Below, piece after piece: positions 1-7,684 of a stretch of DNA of 39,825 nt. Under the pieces are notes generated by a model that saw only the letters and a list, made by a program, of their open reading frames with translations, ran no database searches and was not told the origin of the DNA. The stretch comes from a virus, in IMG/VR virus record IMGVR_UViG_3300035698_002897, positions 1-39,825 of that record; one strand, given 5' to 3'. How positions within the stretch are numbered: the first letter of the stretch is position 1; every line of letters starts with the position of its first letter. The position numbers and the translations under genes were made by a program.

Positions 1-43
1 CCCCACTCATATATATAACCCCCTAGAAATATTTCAGCCCCTC

Positions 44-72
44 TTGCATTTTTCCGCCCCTTCCGGTATACT
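44..72 (+). promoter_or_regulatory. sigma70-type promoter upstream of the tRNA-like element
   Basis: A -35 TTGCAT (44-49) and a -10 TATACT (67-72) are separated by 17 bases. The predicted start falls at about 79-80, which is the 5' end of the acceptor stem of the tRNA-like element. The agreement in position is the main support. Host RNA polymerase use is inferred. Confidence 0.6.
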
Positions 73-79
73 TGGTAAT

Positions 80-191
80 ACGGGGAAAGTGTAATGGCTG
101 CATAGGAGTGAAGGTAGCAGTTTGAGATCGCAACTTATTCTGCACGCCGAAGTAGCTGCTGGTTCAGGTTCGACTCCTGGTCCCCGTTCCA
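80..191 (+). tRNA. tRNA-like element, 112 nt, encoded CCA, anticodon unresolved
   Basis: A 7-bp acceptor stem pairs acgggga (80-86) with tccccgt (181-187), followed by discriminator t188 and an encoded CCA (189-191). The T arm is canonical: stem 164-168/176-180 and loop TTCGACT (169-175). A D arm fits at 89-92/100-103 with loop aatggct containing GG. The region between, 104-163, is about 36 nt longer than in an ordinary tRNA, and no clean 5-bp anticodon stem with a 7-nt loop is visible. The best local helix is 117-126/134-143 with loop ATCGCAA (127-133), which would give anticodon CGC, but it is irregular. gcagt (117-121) can also pair with gctgc (155-159). It may be a tRNA with an insertion, a decayed tRNA, or a tRNA mimic. 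The ends are well supported; the identity is not. Confidence 0.55.
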
Positions 192-225
192 TAAACCTCC
201 GTATCCAACTATTTTACTTTTTAAT

Positions 226-254
226 TTGCCACATCTCGTGATATAAGGTATACT
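226..254 (+). promoter_or_regulatory. sigma70-type promoter ahead of the terminase region
   Basis: TTGCCA (226-231) and TATACT (249-254) are separated by exactly 17 bases, giving a predicted start near 261. The -10 is followed by TCATG, as in the promoter at 33137-33165, so the two share an 11-base TATACTTCATG core. It lies just before the hairpin at 267-308 and is the only recognisable promoter upstream of the long structural gene block. Confidence 0.6.
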
Positions 255-266
255 TCATGTATCTGA

Positions 267-308
267 ATAGCAGATCTGTCTATAAAGGCGGGTCTGCTAT
301 TTTTTTTT
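267..308 (+). terminator. Intrinsic terminator immediately after a promoter
   Basis: A 10-bp stem (267-276 with 291-300, one T-G wobble) encloses a 14-nt loop and is followed by nine T residues (300-308). The hairpin begins only about 6 nt downstream of the predicted start of the promoter at 226-254. It would either stop transcription after about 45-50 nt, making a tiny structured RNA, or act as a gate on the downstream terminase operon. The upstream side also carries an A-run-free 5' flank, so termination in the + direction is favoured. Confidence 0.65.
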
Positions 309-310
309 CG

Positions 311-975
311 ATGGATAAAGCAAAGAAGCTTTCACATAAATTAAGAGAGATAGTACACGAAGGGGATCTCGGACAGATCGATTGGCTGTATGTTGCTCGC
401 CGACTTCAGGAGGATGGTTGGGTAATCCAGGAGGGCTTAAGCCCAAGCACTATAAAGCATTAGAGTTATGGGAAGAGGGACTTCTTTCCATCAAAGAGAT
501 CGCGAAGGCCGTTGGGTTAGCTAAGGACACGATGTATGATATGTTCGAAGGTAACGCAGTCAAAGCGGGCCCCATAGCGCATCTCTTCAAATCCGAGCTG
601 GACAAAGTTACTCTCCGTTCTTCCTCAAAAGTTCGTCACCTCGTAAAAGATAATAAGAAACTTTCACTATATATGCTGAACGAACGTCTTAAAGTAATTC
701 GGGCCAAGAAGGAAAGGTCCGTCGTGGATACCACAGAGATTGTCAGTATTATGAATACCCTTAATAAGGCTACACCTGGCATAGAGATAGGGTCTCTACA
801 CGCCATGACGATACACAAGGGTATGACACCGGAGGAGTTAGTGTATGAGTTCCAACGTCTCAAAGCGCTTGCAGACAACTCATTTAACCCAAGAGGAGTT
901 CGCGAGTCTAAAGAGAGAGGATCAAATGGACTACCTAGGTTTACTGAACCAGGAAGTCCAGATACGGAAGAGTAG
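311..975 (+). pseudogene. terS: Terminase small subunit, split by a -1 frameshift
   Basis: The first part (ATG 311, reading MDKAKKLSHKLREIV) is open to a stop at 461-463. The rest of the protein is in the next frame back, from about 433 to 975. Joining them at 431-436 by restoring one G to the GGG run gives a continuous protein of about 221 aa. It contains a helix-turn-helix stretch (IKEIAKAVGLAKDTMYDMF), expected for the DNA-recognition domain of small terminase subunits. The position directly upstream of the large terminase fits. The ATG at 311 has no clear ribosome site because it follows the T-tract; an in-frame ATG at 257 would add residues encoded by the hairpin. An ATG at 382 in the second frame produces an implausible N-terminus. 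The assignment to TerS rests on position plus the HTH, not on catalytic motifs. Confidence 0.7.
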
Positions 976-2389
976 GAAGCTTCTGCTGTACGAACCGAAT
1001 GAAAAGCAGTTGGCCTTCCATACTTCCCTATGCTATACCCGCGCCCTTTTCGGAGGTAACCGGTCAGGAAAGACAACAGCCGGTATCATCGAATTCCTCT
1101 TCCACCTCACCGGGATTTACCCAGGCTGGTACCCCAAAGAAAAACGACACTCCGGTCCAGTCAAGGGCCGTATCTGCGCTAAGGATTTCCAGAAAGGTGT
1201 GGGTGAGGTTATAATTCCAGCTCTCGAAGAGTGGCTGGATGATTCGCTTGTTCAAAAGAAATTTAGAAACCCCCTCGGGATTCCAGTAAAATGGATACTT
1301 AAGAACGGTTCTGTGTTTGACATTTTGTCCTATGAGCAGAATACCGAACAGTACGAGGGCTGGAAGGGTCATATGGCCTGGTTCGATGAGCCACCACCAC
1401 GAGACAAATACATTGCAACCCTTAGGGGATTAGTAGACTTCGGCGGTAGGAATTGGCTCACGTTAACCCCATTGACCCAACCCTAGATATACGATGAGAT
1501 ATATGCTAAGTCCGGTAGTGTTCATCCTATTACTGGCAAAGCTACATCCATCTTAGCCGTAACAACGGATATAAGGGACAATATTCACCTCTCAGAGAAG
1601 GATATAGCTGAGTTTGAGAGTAAATTGTCCGAAGAAGAGAAAGAGGCACGTATCCACGGTAGGTTCATGCATCTATCTGGATTGATCTACAAAGAGTTTG
1701 ATGCGAACATCCATATCTGTGAGCCACCTAGAGTGACTAAGGACTGGACTGTTTACTTTTGCATCGACCCTCATCCACGTACCCCCGTGGCCTGTCTCTG
1801 GTTGGGCGTTGATCCTCAAGGACATCATTGGCTGTTTGACGAATTGTGGCTCAAGGACATGGATATCGAGCAAATCTCCCACATGATTCATGCCCAAGAG
1901 GGCTCTAATGTACCAAGGATTCGGTTCATTGACCCCGCAATGGACAAGGACAACGCTCTCCAGGGCGGATTTAACGTCCGCAAGGAACTGGCTAAGTACG
2001 GTATCTTCTGTCAAAGGGCGAACAATGACCCTGATTTGGGGAAAAGTCGCATCAGACAGGCGCTGAAGCCTAAATACAACGCTATTTTGAAGACTGAGGT
2101 ACCGCTATTACGCATATCACGGGCTTGTCCGCAGACTATCTATGAATTTCAGCACTATATCTGGGGTGAGCGTAAGAATAATGACGGGATGACACAGAAG
2201 AACGACCCGAAGAAAGCGAATGACCATTTTATGGACTGCTTGAGGTACGTATACAACGCGGATCCACGGAGAATAGAGCCAGATGTGGAAGAAGAGATCG
2301 TTTATGAGGGAAAATACACGAAATACCCTACCACCCAGACAGTAAGTACGGCAGTTGGCGGGTATGATAGCTTAGTGGAGAGAGGATAA
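845..2389 (+). pseudogene. terL: Terminase large subunit, interrupted by an in-frame TAG
   Basis: This is the ATP-driven DNA-packaging motor with a headful or cos nuclease. The adenine-binding region PNEKQLAFH (51-59), Walker A GGNRSGKT (70-77) and Walker B ending in D181-E182 (AWFDE) mark the ATPase. D308 (CIDPHP), D363 (FIDPAMD) and D460/H461/D464 (NDHFMD) mark the RNase H-fold nuclease. Both halves are in one frame, but codon 214 (1484-1486) is TAG, between TPLTQP and IYDEIY; a Trp (TGG) is expected at this place in relatives. The ATG at 845 has a GGAGGAG site at 831-837 and overlaps the small subunit by 131 nt. With the amber read through, the length is 514 aa, normal for the family. If it stops, the nuclease is lost, although it could restart near 1625. 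Confidence 0.9.
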
Positions 2390-2399
2390 GGAGGAGATT

Positions 2400-2534
2400 A
2401 TGGCATTACGTGATAGAGATGGCAAGCTCGGCACCCCTTACAAGGAAGATAAGAAGGGTGGAAGGATATATGGTACTAAGTCTGCCAAAGCTTCTGACGG
2501 AAGCTACACATATAAATTTAAGAAGAGGAAATAA
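2400..2534 (+). CDS. Small basic protein, 44 aa, unknown function
   Basis: An ATG at 2400 follows an AAGGAGGAG ribosome site, and the stop TAA at 2532-2534 overlaps the next ATG (TAATG). The product is rich in Lys, Gly and Asp and ends in KFKKRK. No known family is recognised. The strong ribosome site and tight coupling to both neighbours in the terminase-portal gap are the evidence that it is real. Small basic proteins between terminase and portal are common in podovirus-like genomes, but no role is assigned. Confidence 0.65.
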   Translation: MALRDRDGKLGTPYKEDKKGGRIYGTKSAKASDGSYTYKFKKRK

Positions 2535-2710
2535 TGGCCTCACCAGTACAGACTATGTATGACGAGTTCGTAAAGAAAGGTTACAGTCAGAAGGAAGCAG
2601 CCAAGGAAGCGCAGAAGCGAACCGGAACATCATTGCGCTCTGGTAGGCGTATAAAGGCTAAAGGAGAATACGATGGCAAGAAACGAGAAGGTCCAGGTGC
2701 CCTCGTCTAA
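2534..2710 (+). CDS. Small protein, 58 aa, unknown function
   Basis: This ORF starts at an ATG sharing its A with the preceding stop codon and ends inside the portal gene, 38 nt past the portal start. The sequence looks helical and charged (DEFVKKGYSQKEAAKEAQKR), like a short sterile-alpha or arginine-repressor-type helix pair, but no family is recognised. The AAGAAGAGGAAA tract upstream can serve as the ribosome site. Its C-terminal 12 codons are shared out of frame with the portal. Confidence 0.6.
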   Translation: MASPVQTMYDEFVKKGYSQKEAAKEAQKRTGTSLRSGRRIKAKGEYDGKKREGPGALV

Positions 2711-4505
2711 AAACGAGAAAGACCCTTATGTCACCCATGTCGTAGCCGAGTTTGAGCGTTACGCGAAGTTTCATAAAGACCGATTCGAAGTTGACCGCGA
2801 GATACAGGACTTGTGGGAGAACAAAGAGCTTCCCAGGGGACAGTCCTGGATGAACGCTGTGGCTGTACCGGTCATGCTTGAAGCTGAGCAGACGGTGACT
2901 CCGCGTCTATTCACGGCGCTGTTCCCTACAGATGCACCCCTGGAAGTACACGTTGAAGGGGACAAACCAGAAGCACAGGGGATCTCAATTAAAGGGTTGC
3001 TCAAGCACTACTTCCGTACTACTGACGTGCAAGGTGAGGCCTTACCCATGCTAACGCAGACCACTTTATTCGGAACGGGCTACATGGAAGCCGGTAGCTG
3101 GAAGGTTAAGAAGGGCTGGATAGAGCAACAGGCGCCTCAAGCTATGCCCGGGGATGAACCCCAAAAGCCTGATATGAAGTATGTGACCTTAGAAGCGGGG
3201 CCGACATGTGGCGCTATTGACTACTTCGAGATGTTCCCTCACCCTGCTAAGCGTAAAATGGATGACTGTTTAGCCATTATACGTCAATATAAGATCGATG
3301 GAGAGGCCTTGAAGAGCTTGTCCGCAGACACAAACTGGCCTGGGAAGAACGTATTGAAGGCTTTGGAGACGGATGCTCCCGTAGTAGGGGACGAATATAA
3401 CCAGAAGAAAGAACGCGAATACGAAGTTCTGGAGTATTGGGGACCGTGGGATGAGACTATCCACAAGGATGAGAAGGTTATCACCCGTAAGGCTGTGCCC
3501 TATTGGATAATCGTTATCAACCGTAAGGTATGTATCCGGTTTATCCAGAACCCTTATAACCATCAGTCGCCTCCGTATGTGAAAACGAAGCTGTACGAGA
3601 ACCCAACGCCTTCCTGGTTTGGTGTTGGCGTTGGACGCGCCGGGAAGCCAACGGCAGATCGTATCAATAAGATTGTGAACCAACGGCTGGACAACGTTGA
3701 CCTGGTTCTGAATAAGCAGGGGTTCTATAACGGCAACGACCCTCTCATAAACACTATGAAATTACAGGTATCTAAGCCCGGTAAGTGGCATAAGGTATCT
3801 GATACAGTCACATCCATACGCTGGATGGACACTCCGGACGTTACTACGTCATCATACAAGGAGGAAGAGTTAGCGAAACAGGACTTCAGGGAGGCGACAG
3901 GAGCCAATCAGGCCCTCATGCCTGGGCCTAAAGAAGATACCCACAGAACAGCGATGGGTATACAGTTACTGCAAGGTACTGCGGGAGCTAGGTTTAGACC
4001 TGTACTCCGCAAAATGGAGATTGATTTCATCCAGCGTCTAGCGATGTTGTACTTTAGCAACCTTAAGCAGTTCATGTCGGAACGTCAATGGGTGGAGATT
4101 ACCGGGAAGAATGGTAAGAGTCAGCCTATACAGATTTCTCCGGAGCAGATACAGGCCAAGGTGTTCTTCATACCCACCGGAGTATCTGAAACAGTTAACA
4201 AAGAGGTACAGGTGGGTCAGCTTCTCAGGTTCAAGGAGATCACCATGAATGACCCAACGGTAAACCGGACTGAAATCAACAAGAGAGTCGCGGAGCTTAT
4301 GGGCTTTAAGGATATAGAGAAACTTCTCGTACCTCAGCAGACACAGCAAGTCGGTGGTCTGGGAGTAGAAGAGCAGATGAGAATACAGCAGAGAGTAGCT
4401 GAAGGCGCAGATCCTAAGCAGATTGCTCAGGAGATGGCCGGCGGAATGCCTCAACCTCCCGCACAGGTCAATATGGCCGGCATGCAAGGAGGCGGTCAGC
4501 AATGA
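2673..4505 (+). CDS. Portal protein (head-to-tail connector)
   Basis: A 610-aa product in the canonical place between terminase and scaffold. Portals form the dodecameric ring at one capsid vertex through which DNA enters and leaves. Typical features are the acidic and basic N-terminal region, the stretch LLKHYFRTTDVQGEALPML followed by TTLFGTGYMEAG, the mid-protein segment IVNQRLDNVDLVLNK, and a Gln/Gly/Pro-rich C-terminus (from about residue 560). The ATG at 2673 follows AAAGGAGAATACG. The length matches podovirus-type portals of about 600-700 aa. The assignment is by overall pattern and gene order; there are no catalytic residues to check. Confidence 0.85.
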   Translation: MARNEKVQVPSSKNEKDPYVTHVVAEFERYAKFHKDRFEVDREIQDLWENKELPRGQSWMNAVAVPVMLEAEQTVTPRLFTALFPTDAPLEVHVEGDKPEAQGISIKGLLKHYFRTTDVQGEALPMLTQTTLFGTGYMEAGSWKVKKGWIEQQAPQAMPGDEPQKPDMKYVTLEAGPTCGAIDYFEMFPHPAKRKMDDCLAIIRQYKIDGEALKSLSADTNWPGKNVLKALETDAPVVGDEYNQKKEREYEVLEYWGPWDETIHKDEKVITRKAVPYWIIVINRKVCIRFIQNPYNHQSPPYVKTKLYENPTPSWFGVGVGRAGKPTADRINKIVNQRLDNVDLVLNKQGFYNGNDPLINTMKLQVSKPGKWHKVSDTVTSIRWMDTPDVTTSSYKEEELAKQDFREATGANQALMPGPKEDTHRTAMGIQLLQGTAGARFRPVLRKMEIDFIQRLAMLYFSNLKQFMSERQWVEITGKNGKSQPIQISPEQIQAKVFFIPTGVSETVNKEVQVGQLLRFKEITMNDPTVNRTEINKRVAELMGFKDIEKLLVPQQTQQVGGLGVEEQMRIQQRVAEGADPKQIAQEMAGGMPQPPAQVNMAGMQGGGQQ

Positions 4506-4723
4506 AACTGACAGAAAACAAAGGTATGGAGATACGCGAATCCCGGTTATGGGAGTGGGTTCAAGAAGAACTGGACTATCGTATCTCTATAGCGTTGGTT
4601 CGAATACGTACCTGCACGAAAGAAGAGCTGGGCGTATTGCAGGATAAGATAGCAGTATACGAAGAAATAAAGCGTCTACCTGATGACGTAGTCGACAGGG
4701 AAGCGCATTCGGCCTCGGACTAG
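4502..4723 (+). CDS. Small helical protein, 73 aa, unknown function
   Basis: The start overlaps the portal stop (ATGA), so translation is probably coupled. The product is charged and predicted to be helical (ESRLWEWVQEELDYRI, then ELGVLQDKIAVYEEIKRL). No family is recognised. Small helical proteins directly after the portal are frequent in phage head modules, and a role in head assembly is a positional guess only. It ends at TAG (4721-4723), which matters because it shows TAG used as a true stop here. Confidence 0.7.
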   Translation: MKLTENKGMEIRESRLWEWVQEELDYRISIALVRIRTCTKEELGVLQDKIAVYEEIKRLPDDVVDREAHSASD

Positions 4724-4755
4724 CCGTAAAATAGCCCGTTAACCAAGGAGGCATA

Positions 4756-5526
4756 ATGCCTGATCCAATTATACCGGTAGTACCTGGAGCACCCGCAGTT
4801 GCTCCTGCAACGCCACCAGCAGGCGTAGTTCCAGCTGGAACCCCAGCACCGGGGACAGGTGCGCCGGCTACTCCCCCCGATGGGGAGAAGATGGTACCTT
4901 TAGCCGCGCTACATGAGGCGAGAGATACTGTCAAAGAGATGAAAATGGAACTGGACTCCCTGAAGGAACTGCAGAACGTTGCGTTCCAACAGCCCTTCCA
5001 GGGTCAGCCGCAAGGTTTTAACGCGGACTTCTCTCAGAACCAAGCACCACCGCCACAGCAGCAACAGGGAGCACAACGACTGGATGAGCTGTGGCAGAGA
5101 GATCCAAGACAGGCAATGCAACAGGAGATGACAATGGCTTTCCAATGGTATGACCAGGCGGCAGGAGCTATGGATCAGAACATTGATGCGTTGGCAGTGA
5201 AGAACCCTGATGTCCTCAAGTACAGAGGGGACATGCAGAAGTATCTTCGTAGGATGCCTCCGCAGCAACGTGCTGACCCCAAGGTCGTAACGGCTGCGTA
5301 CTACTATGTGAAAGGCCAGAATGCTGACACCCTCGTTTCCCTATCGAAGGAAGAGCTTATAGCTAAGATTCGTTCCGGAGAAGAGATTCAGGGATTGACG
5401 GCAGCTGGCGGTGGATTGCCACCTACACCTCCTCCCGTGAATGCTGGCCCAACACCAGAAATGGTTACGGCGGCAGGAGCTATGGGCTTGACTATCGAGG
5501 ATTATATGAAGGGGGTAAAAGTATAA
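4756..5526 (+). CDS. Capsid scaffolding protein
   Basis: This 256-aa protein lies between portal and major capsid, as scaffolds do. It has a Pro/Ala-rich low-complexity N-terminus (about 1-45), a central helical Gln-rich region (about 50-135: MKMELDSLKELQN, then PPPQQQQGAQRLDELW), a helical core, another Pro-rich spacer (about 220-235) and a short basic tail ending KGVKV. That arrangement, with a flexible region, helices and a short charged C-terminus that can touch the coat, is typical of scaffolds. An AAGGAGG site precedes ATG 4756. No protease motif is visible. Confidence 0.75.
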   Translation: MPDPIIPVVPGAPAVAPATPPAGVVPAGTPAPGTGAPATPPDGEKMVPLAALHEARDTVKEMKMELDSLKELQNVAFQQPFQGQPQGFNADFSQNQAPPPQQQQGAQRLDELWQRDPRQAMQQEMTMAFQWYDQAAGAMDQNIDALAVKNPDVLKYRGDMQKYLRRMPPQQRADPKVVTAAYYYVKGQNADTLVSLSKEELIAKIRSGEEIQGLTAAGGGLPPTPPPVNAGPTPEMVTAAGAMGLTIEDYMKGVKV

Positions 5527-5834
5527 TGGCCTTAATTTTACCCAATGGTATGATTCCAAAAAAGGCTAACCGAGGTGCGTTCAGTGGCAAGCTAACTTGC
5601 CCCAAGCACAGCTGTGGTTCAAACTCTATTAGATTGGTAGAGAAACTGACTGAGTTCCGGTACAGGTACCGCTGTCGTAAATGCGGTTTCCCGTTCCAGT
5701 ACGATATTTCAGGTGCTCCTCCAGGGTTTGAAGGCGGTGCTCATCCATATGCGCCTTTTAAGAAAGGTAAGTTCCAGCGGATAGTCGAGAACTGGAAGCG
5801 GAACAAGGGAGCCAAAAAAGTAACATTACGTTAG
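5526..5834 (+). CDS. Zinc-ribbon protein, 102 aa
   Basis: Two cysteine pairs, C25/C30 and C50/C53 (CRKC), separated by about 20 residues with basic and aromatic content (FRYRYR) indicate a zinc ribbon. The C-terminal third is basic (FKKGKFQRIVENWKRNK). The start overlaps the scaffold stop (TAATGG). Its place between scaffold and capsid genes suggests a structural or assembly role, possibly nucleic-acid binding, but this is inferred. It is the first of several Zn-ribbon genes scattered among the structural genes. Confidence 0.75.
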   Translation: MALILPNGMIPKKANRGAFSGKLTCPKHSCGSNSIRLVEKLTEFRYRYRCRKCGFPFQYDISGAPPGFEGGAHPYAPFKKGKFQRIVENWKRNKGAKKVTLR

Positions 5835-5844
5835 GAGGATAGTT

Positions 5845-6678
5845 ATGGAATTTAGTTATGATTTAGGTCACGCAGAGATGATAATTCACGATTACGTTAC
5901 AGGTGACCAGGCCGATATAGAGAAAGGCGCTGCTTTAGGTAAAGAGGGCGTGATAACCACAGCGGAAGATCAGTGGGGTATCGGACTTGTGAACCCGGCA
6001 ACGTGTGACAACTTCATTGGCGTGTCTACTGAGACGTATGATTTCTCAGATGCTGGTAGTGGTGCGGATAGTCAAGGCTCGAACAGTGCTACCCTTGCGT
6101 TAACGGGTATCGCTAACTATATCAAATGTACCATCAACCCGTTAGCTGTGTACAGAGCTGAATACTCCCAGCTGGCTGCCGATGATACTGCGATAACGAC
6201 TACCAACCCGATAGTCATAGGTTCTACGTTCACAACTGATCGTGAAGGTGATTGGGCTTATATCACCAGAGTTGGAAGCACGACAGGTGGACATGGTAAC
6301 CTGTTCATGAACGGTATATCGGGAACGACTGCTACAGTTACAGCGTGTACAGATCCAGGTACGGCAGGTAATCGTAGTCTGAATGCCACCGTAAACGGTG
6401 ACACGATGGTTATGATTACGAACCCCTGGTCAGCTATTGTGGCCGCGGGTGGGTTAGATCTATCTACCGACTGTACTAAGCTTAGCGGTGTTGCCGTTGT
6501 TGGTTCAGCTGCAGTAACGGTGCTTGAGAGTTACATCACAGATAAAGCTACACCCTTGGAACCATTGAAGGTTGAAAGGAACTCTGGAGTGAACTACGAT
6601 TCTGCTACATGTAAGTTCTACTCTGATATATCGTTCCCTGAACACCTTTGCTTAGGTGCACCGAGGATAATTACGTAA
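5845..6678 (+). CDS. Probable capsid decoration or head structural protein
   Basis: This 277-aa product is Thr-, Gly- and Ala-rich with alternating hydrophobic residues, as in beta-rich virion proteins. An N-terminal segment (DIEKGAALGKEGVITTAEDQ) resembles small decoration folds, and the rest includes a Gly/Thr-rich central domain. It sits between scaffold and major capsid. AGGAGG precedes the ATG by 7 nt. No enzymatic motif is seen. A head decoration protein is the best guess; an auxiliary coat protein is the alternative. Confidence 0.6.
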   Translation: MEFSYDLGHAEMIIHDYVTGDQADIEKGAALGKEGVITTAEDQWGIGLVNPATCDNFIGVSTETYDFSDAGSGADSQGSNSATLALTGIANYIKCTINPLAVYRAEYSQLAADDTAITTTNPIVIGSTFTTDREGDWAYITRVGSTTGGHGNLFMNGISGTTATVTACTDPGTAGNRSLNATVNGDTMVMITNPWSAIVAAGGLDLSTDCTKLSGVAVVGSAAVTVLESYITDKATPLEPLKVERNSGVNYDSATCKFYSDISFPEHLCLGAPRIIT

Positions 6679-6694
6679 AGGAAGGTGATTCAAG

Positions 6695-7593
6695 ATGGGC
6701 GTTATAGTTAGCGAAAATTTTGGGTATCTATTAGACCCAGGTCTTCGAAAGATCTTCATGGACGAGTATATGCTCCCGGACACAGTCGCGGATAAACTCT
6801 TCTCCTTTGAGAAATCAGGGAAAGCTGTTGAATACGACTATGCTCTTGGTGGGGCAGGCGACCTTGAAGAGTTCACTGGCACCATACCTTACTCAGAGAT
6901 CGATGGGCAGTACAGAATATCGTACACTCACCGTGAATGGGTCCAGGGTATGAAGGTTGAGAGGAAACTTGTAGATGATGACCAGTACAACGTTATCAAC
7001 ACAAGACCGCTAGGCCTTGCCATTGGCGCGAAGAGGACGAGAGAAAAGCACGGAGCATCTGTGTTTAACAGTGCGTTTAATACGTCTGTTTTCACGGGTG
7101 GAGATGGATATGCGTTGTGTGCGGGTGCACACACTAGGTAGGGACCGGGACAACCCAGAGTAACTCAGGTACGTCAGCTCTTTCTGTTGCCGCTCTAGCC
7201 ACAGCTCGTTTGGCTATGAGAGACTTCACGGATGAGACGGACAACCTGCTCACTGCTCGTGGTTCGTTGCTCTTGGTACCACCGGAATTGGAACAGAAAG
7301 CTTATGAAATTTGCATGACAGATCGGCAGCCTGGTTCTGCTAACAATGATTTGAACTTCATTAAGTCCTTGAACTATAAGGTCGTAGTGTGGGATTATCT
7401 CACTGATAGCAATAACTGGTTCTTGATCGATGAGAAGTTCATGAAGTTGTTCCTGAAGTGGTTCGACCGTATCCCGACTGAGTTCAATAAGGATAAGGAT
7501 TTCGATACTTATATCTCCAAATGGTCTGTATACACTCGTTATAGCTACGGCTTTAGCGATTGGACATGGCTCTATGGACAGAACGTATCGTAA
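6695..7593 (+). pseudogene. Major capsid protein, split by a -1 frameshift
   Basis: The N-terminal 148 codons run in one frame to a TAG at 7139-7141. The remainder (GTGTTQSNSGTSALSVAAL onward) is in the next frame back from 7141 to 7593, so one base appears to be missing at about 7138-7141, where RSGTGT would be expected. The joined protein would be about 299 aa. It has the look of an HK97-fold coat: an N-terminal helix (PGLRKIFMDEYMLP), the E-loop-like region (EFTGTIPYSEIDG), KHGASVFNSAFN, LLVPPELEQKAYEI, and the ending DWTWLYGQNVS. Order (portal, scaffold, coat) agrees. The start is ATG 6695 with a GGAAGGTGA site. No classical slippery heptamer is present at the break. Confidence 0.85.
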
Positions 7594-7623
7594 ACACGGG
7601 TAAGTTCGGGTGAGATTCCCTTA

Positions 7624-7662
7624 GGCACCCTGTAAAACGGCTTCGGCACGCTACAGGGTGTC
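7624..7662 (+). other. Strong stem-loop after the capsid gene
   Basis: An 11-bp stem (7624-7634 with 7652-7662) encloses a 17-nt loop that contains a small gc-TTCG-gc hairpin. There is no T-run after it, so it is a poor intrinsic terminator. It sits in the 91-nt gap between the coat gene and the next gene. mRNA stabilisation, processing or a weak pause is possible. Confidence 0.5.
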
Positions 7663-7684
7663 CCTAAAACTTAAGGAGGGCATT

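Noticed and set aside
80-191. tRNA-like element as an integration (att) site
   Set aside because: No integrase or excisionase is present in the window.
257-310. ATG 257 as the start of the small terminase
   Set aside because: The residues it adds are encoded by the hairpin and T-tract, and the predicted transcript start lies after it.
1484-1486. Genome-wide TAG recoding
   Set aside because: Several intact genes end at TAG (975, 4723, 11327, 33568, 35827), so TAG is a working stop codon here.
7125-7145. Programmed -1 frameshift in the capsid gene
   Set aside because: No X-XXY-YYZ slippery heptamer and no clear downstream pseudoknot are visible at the break; a missing base explains it more simply.
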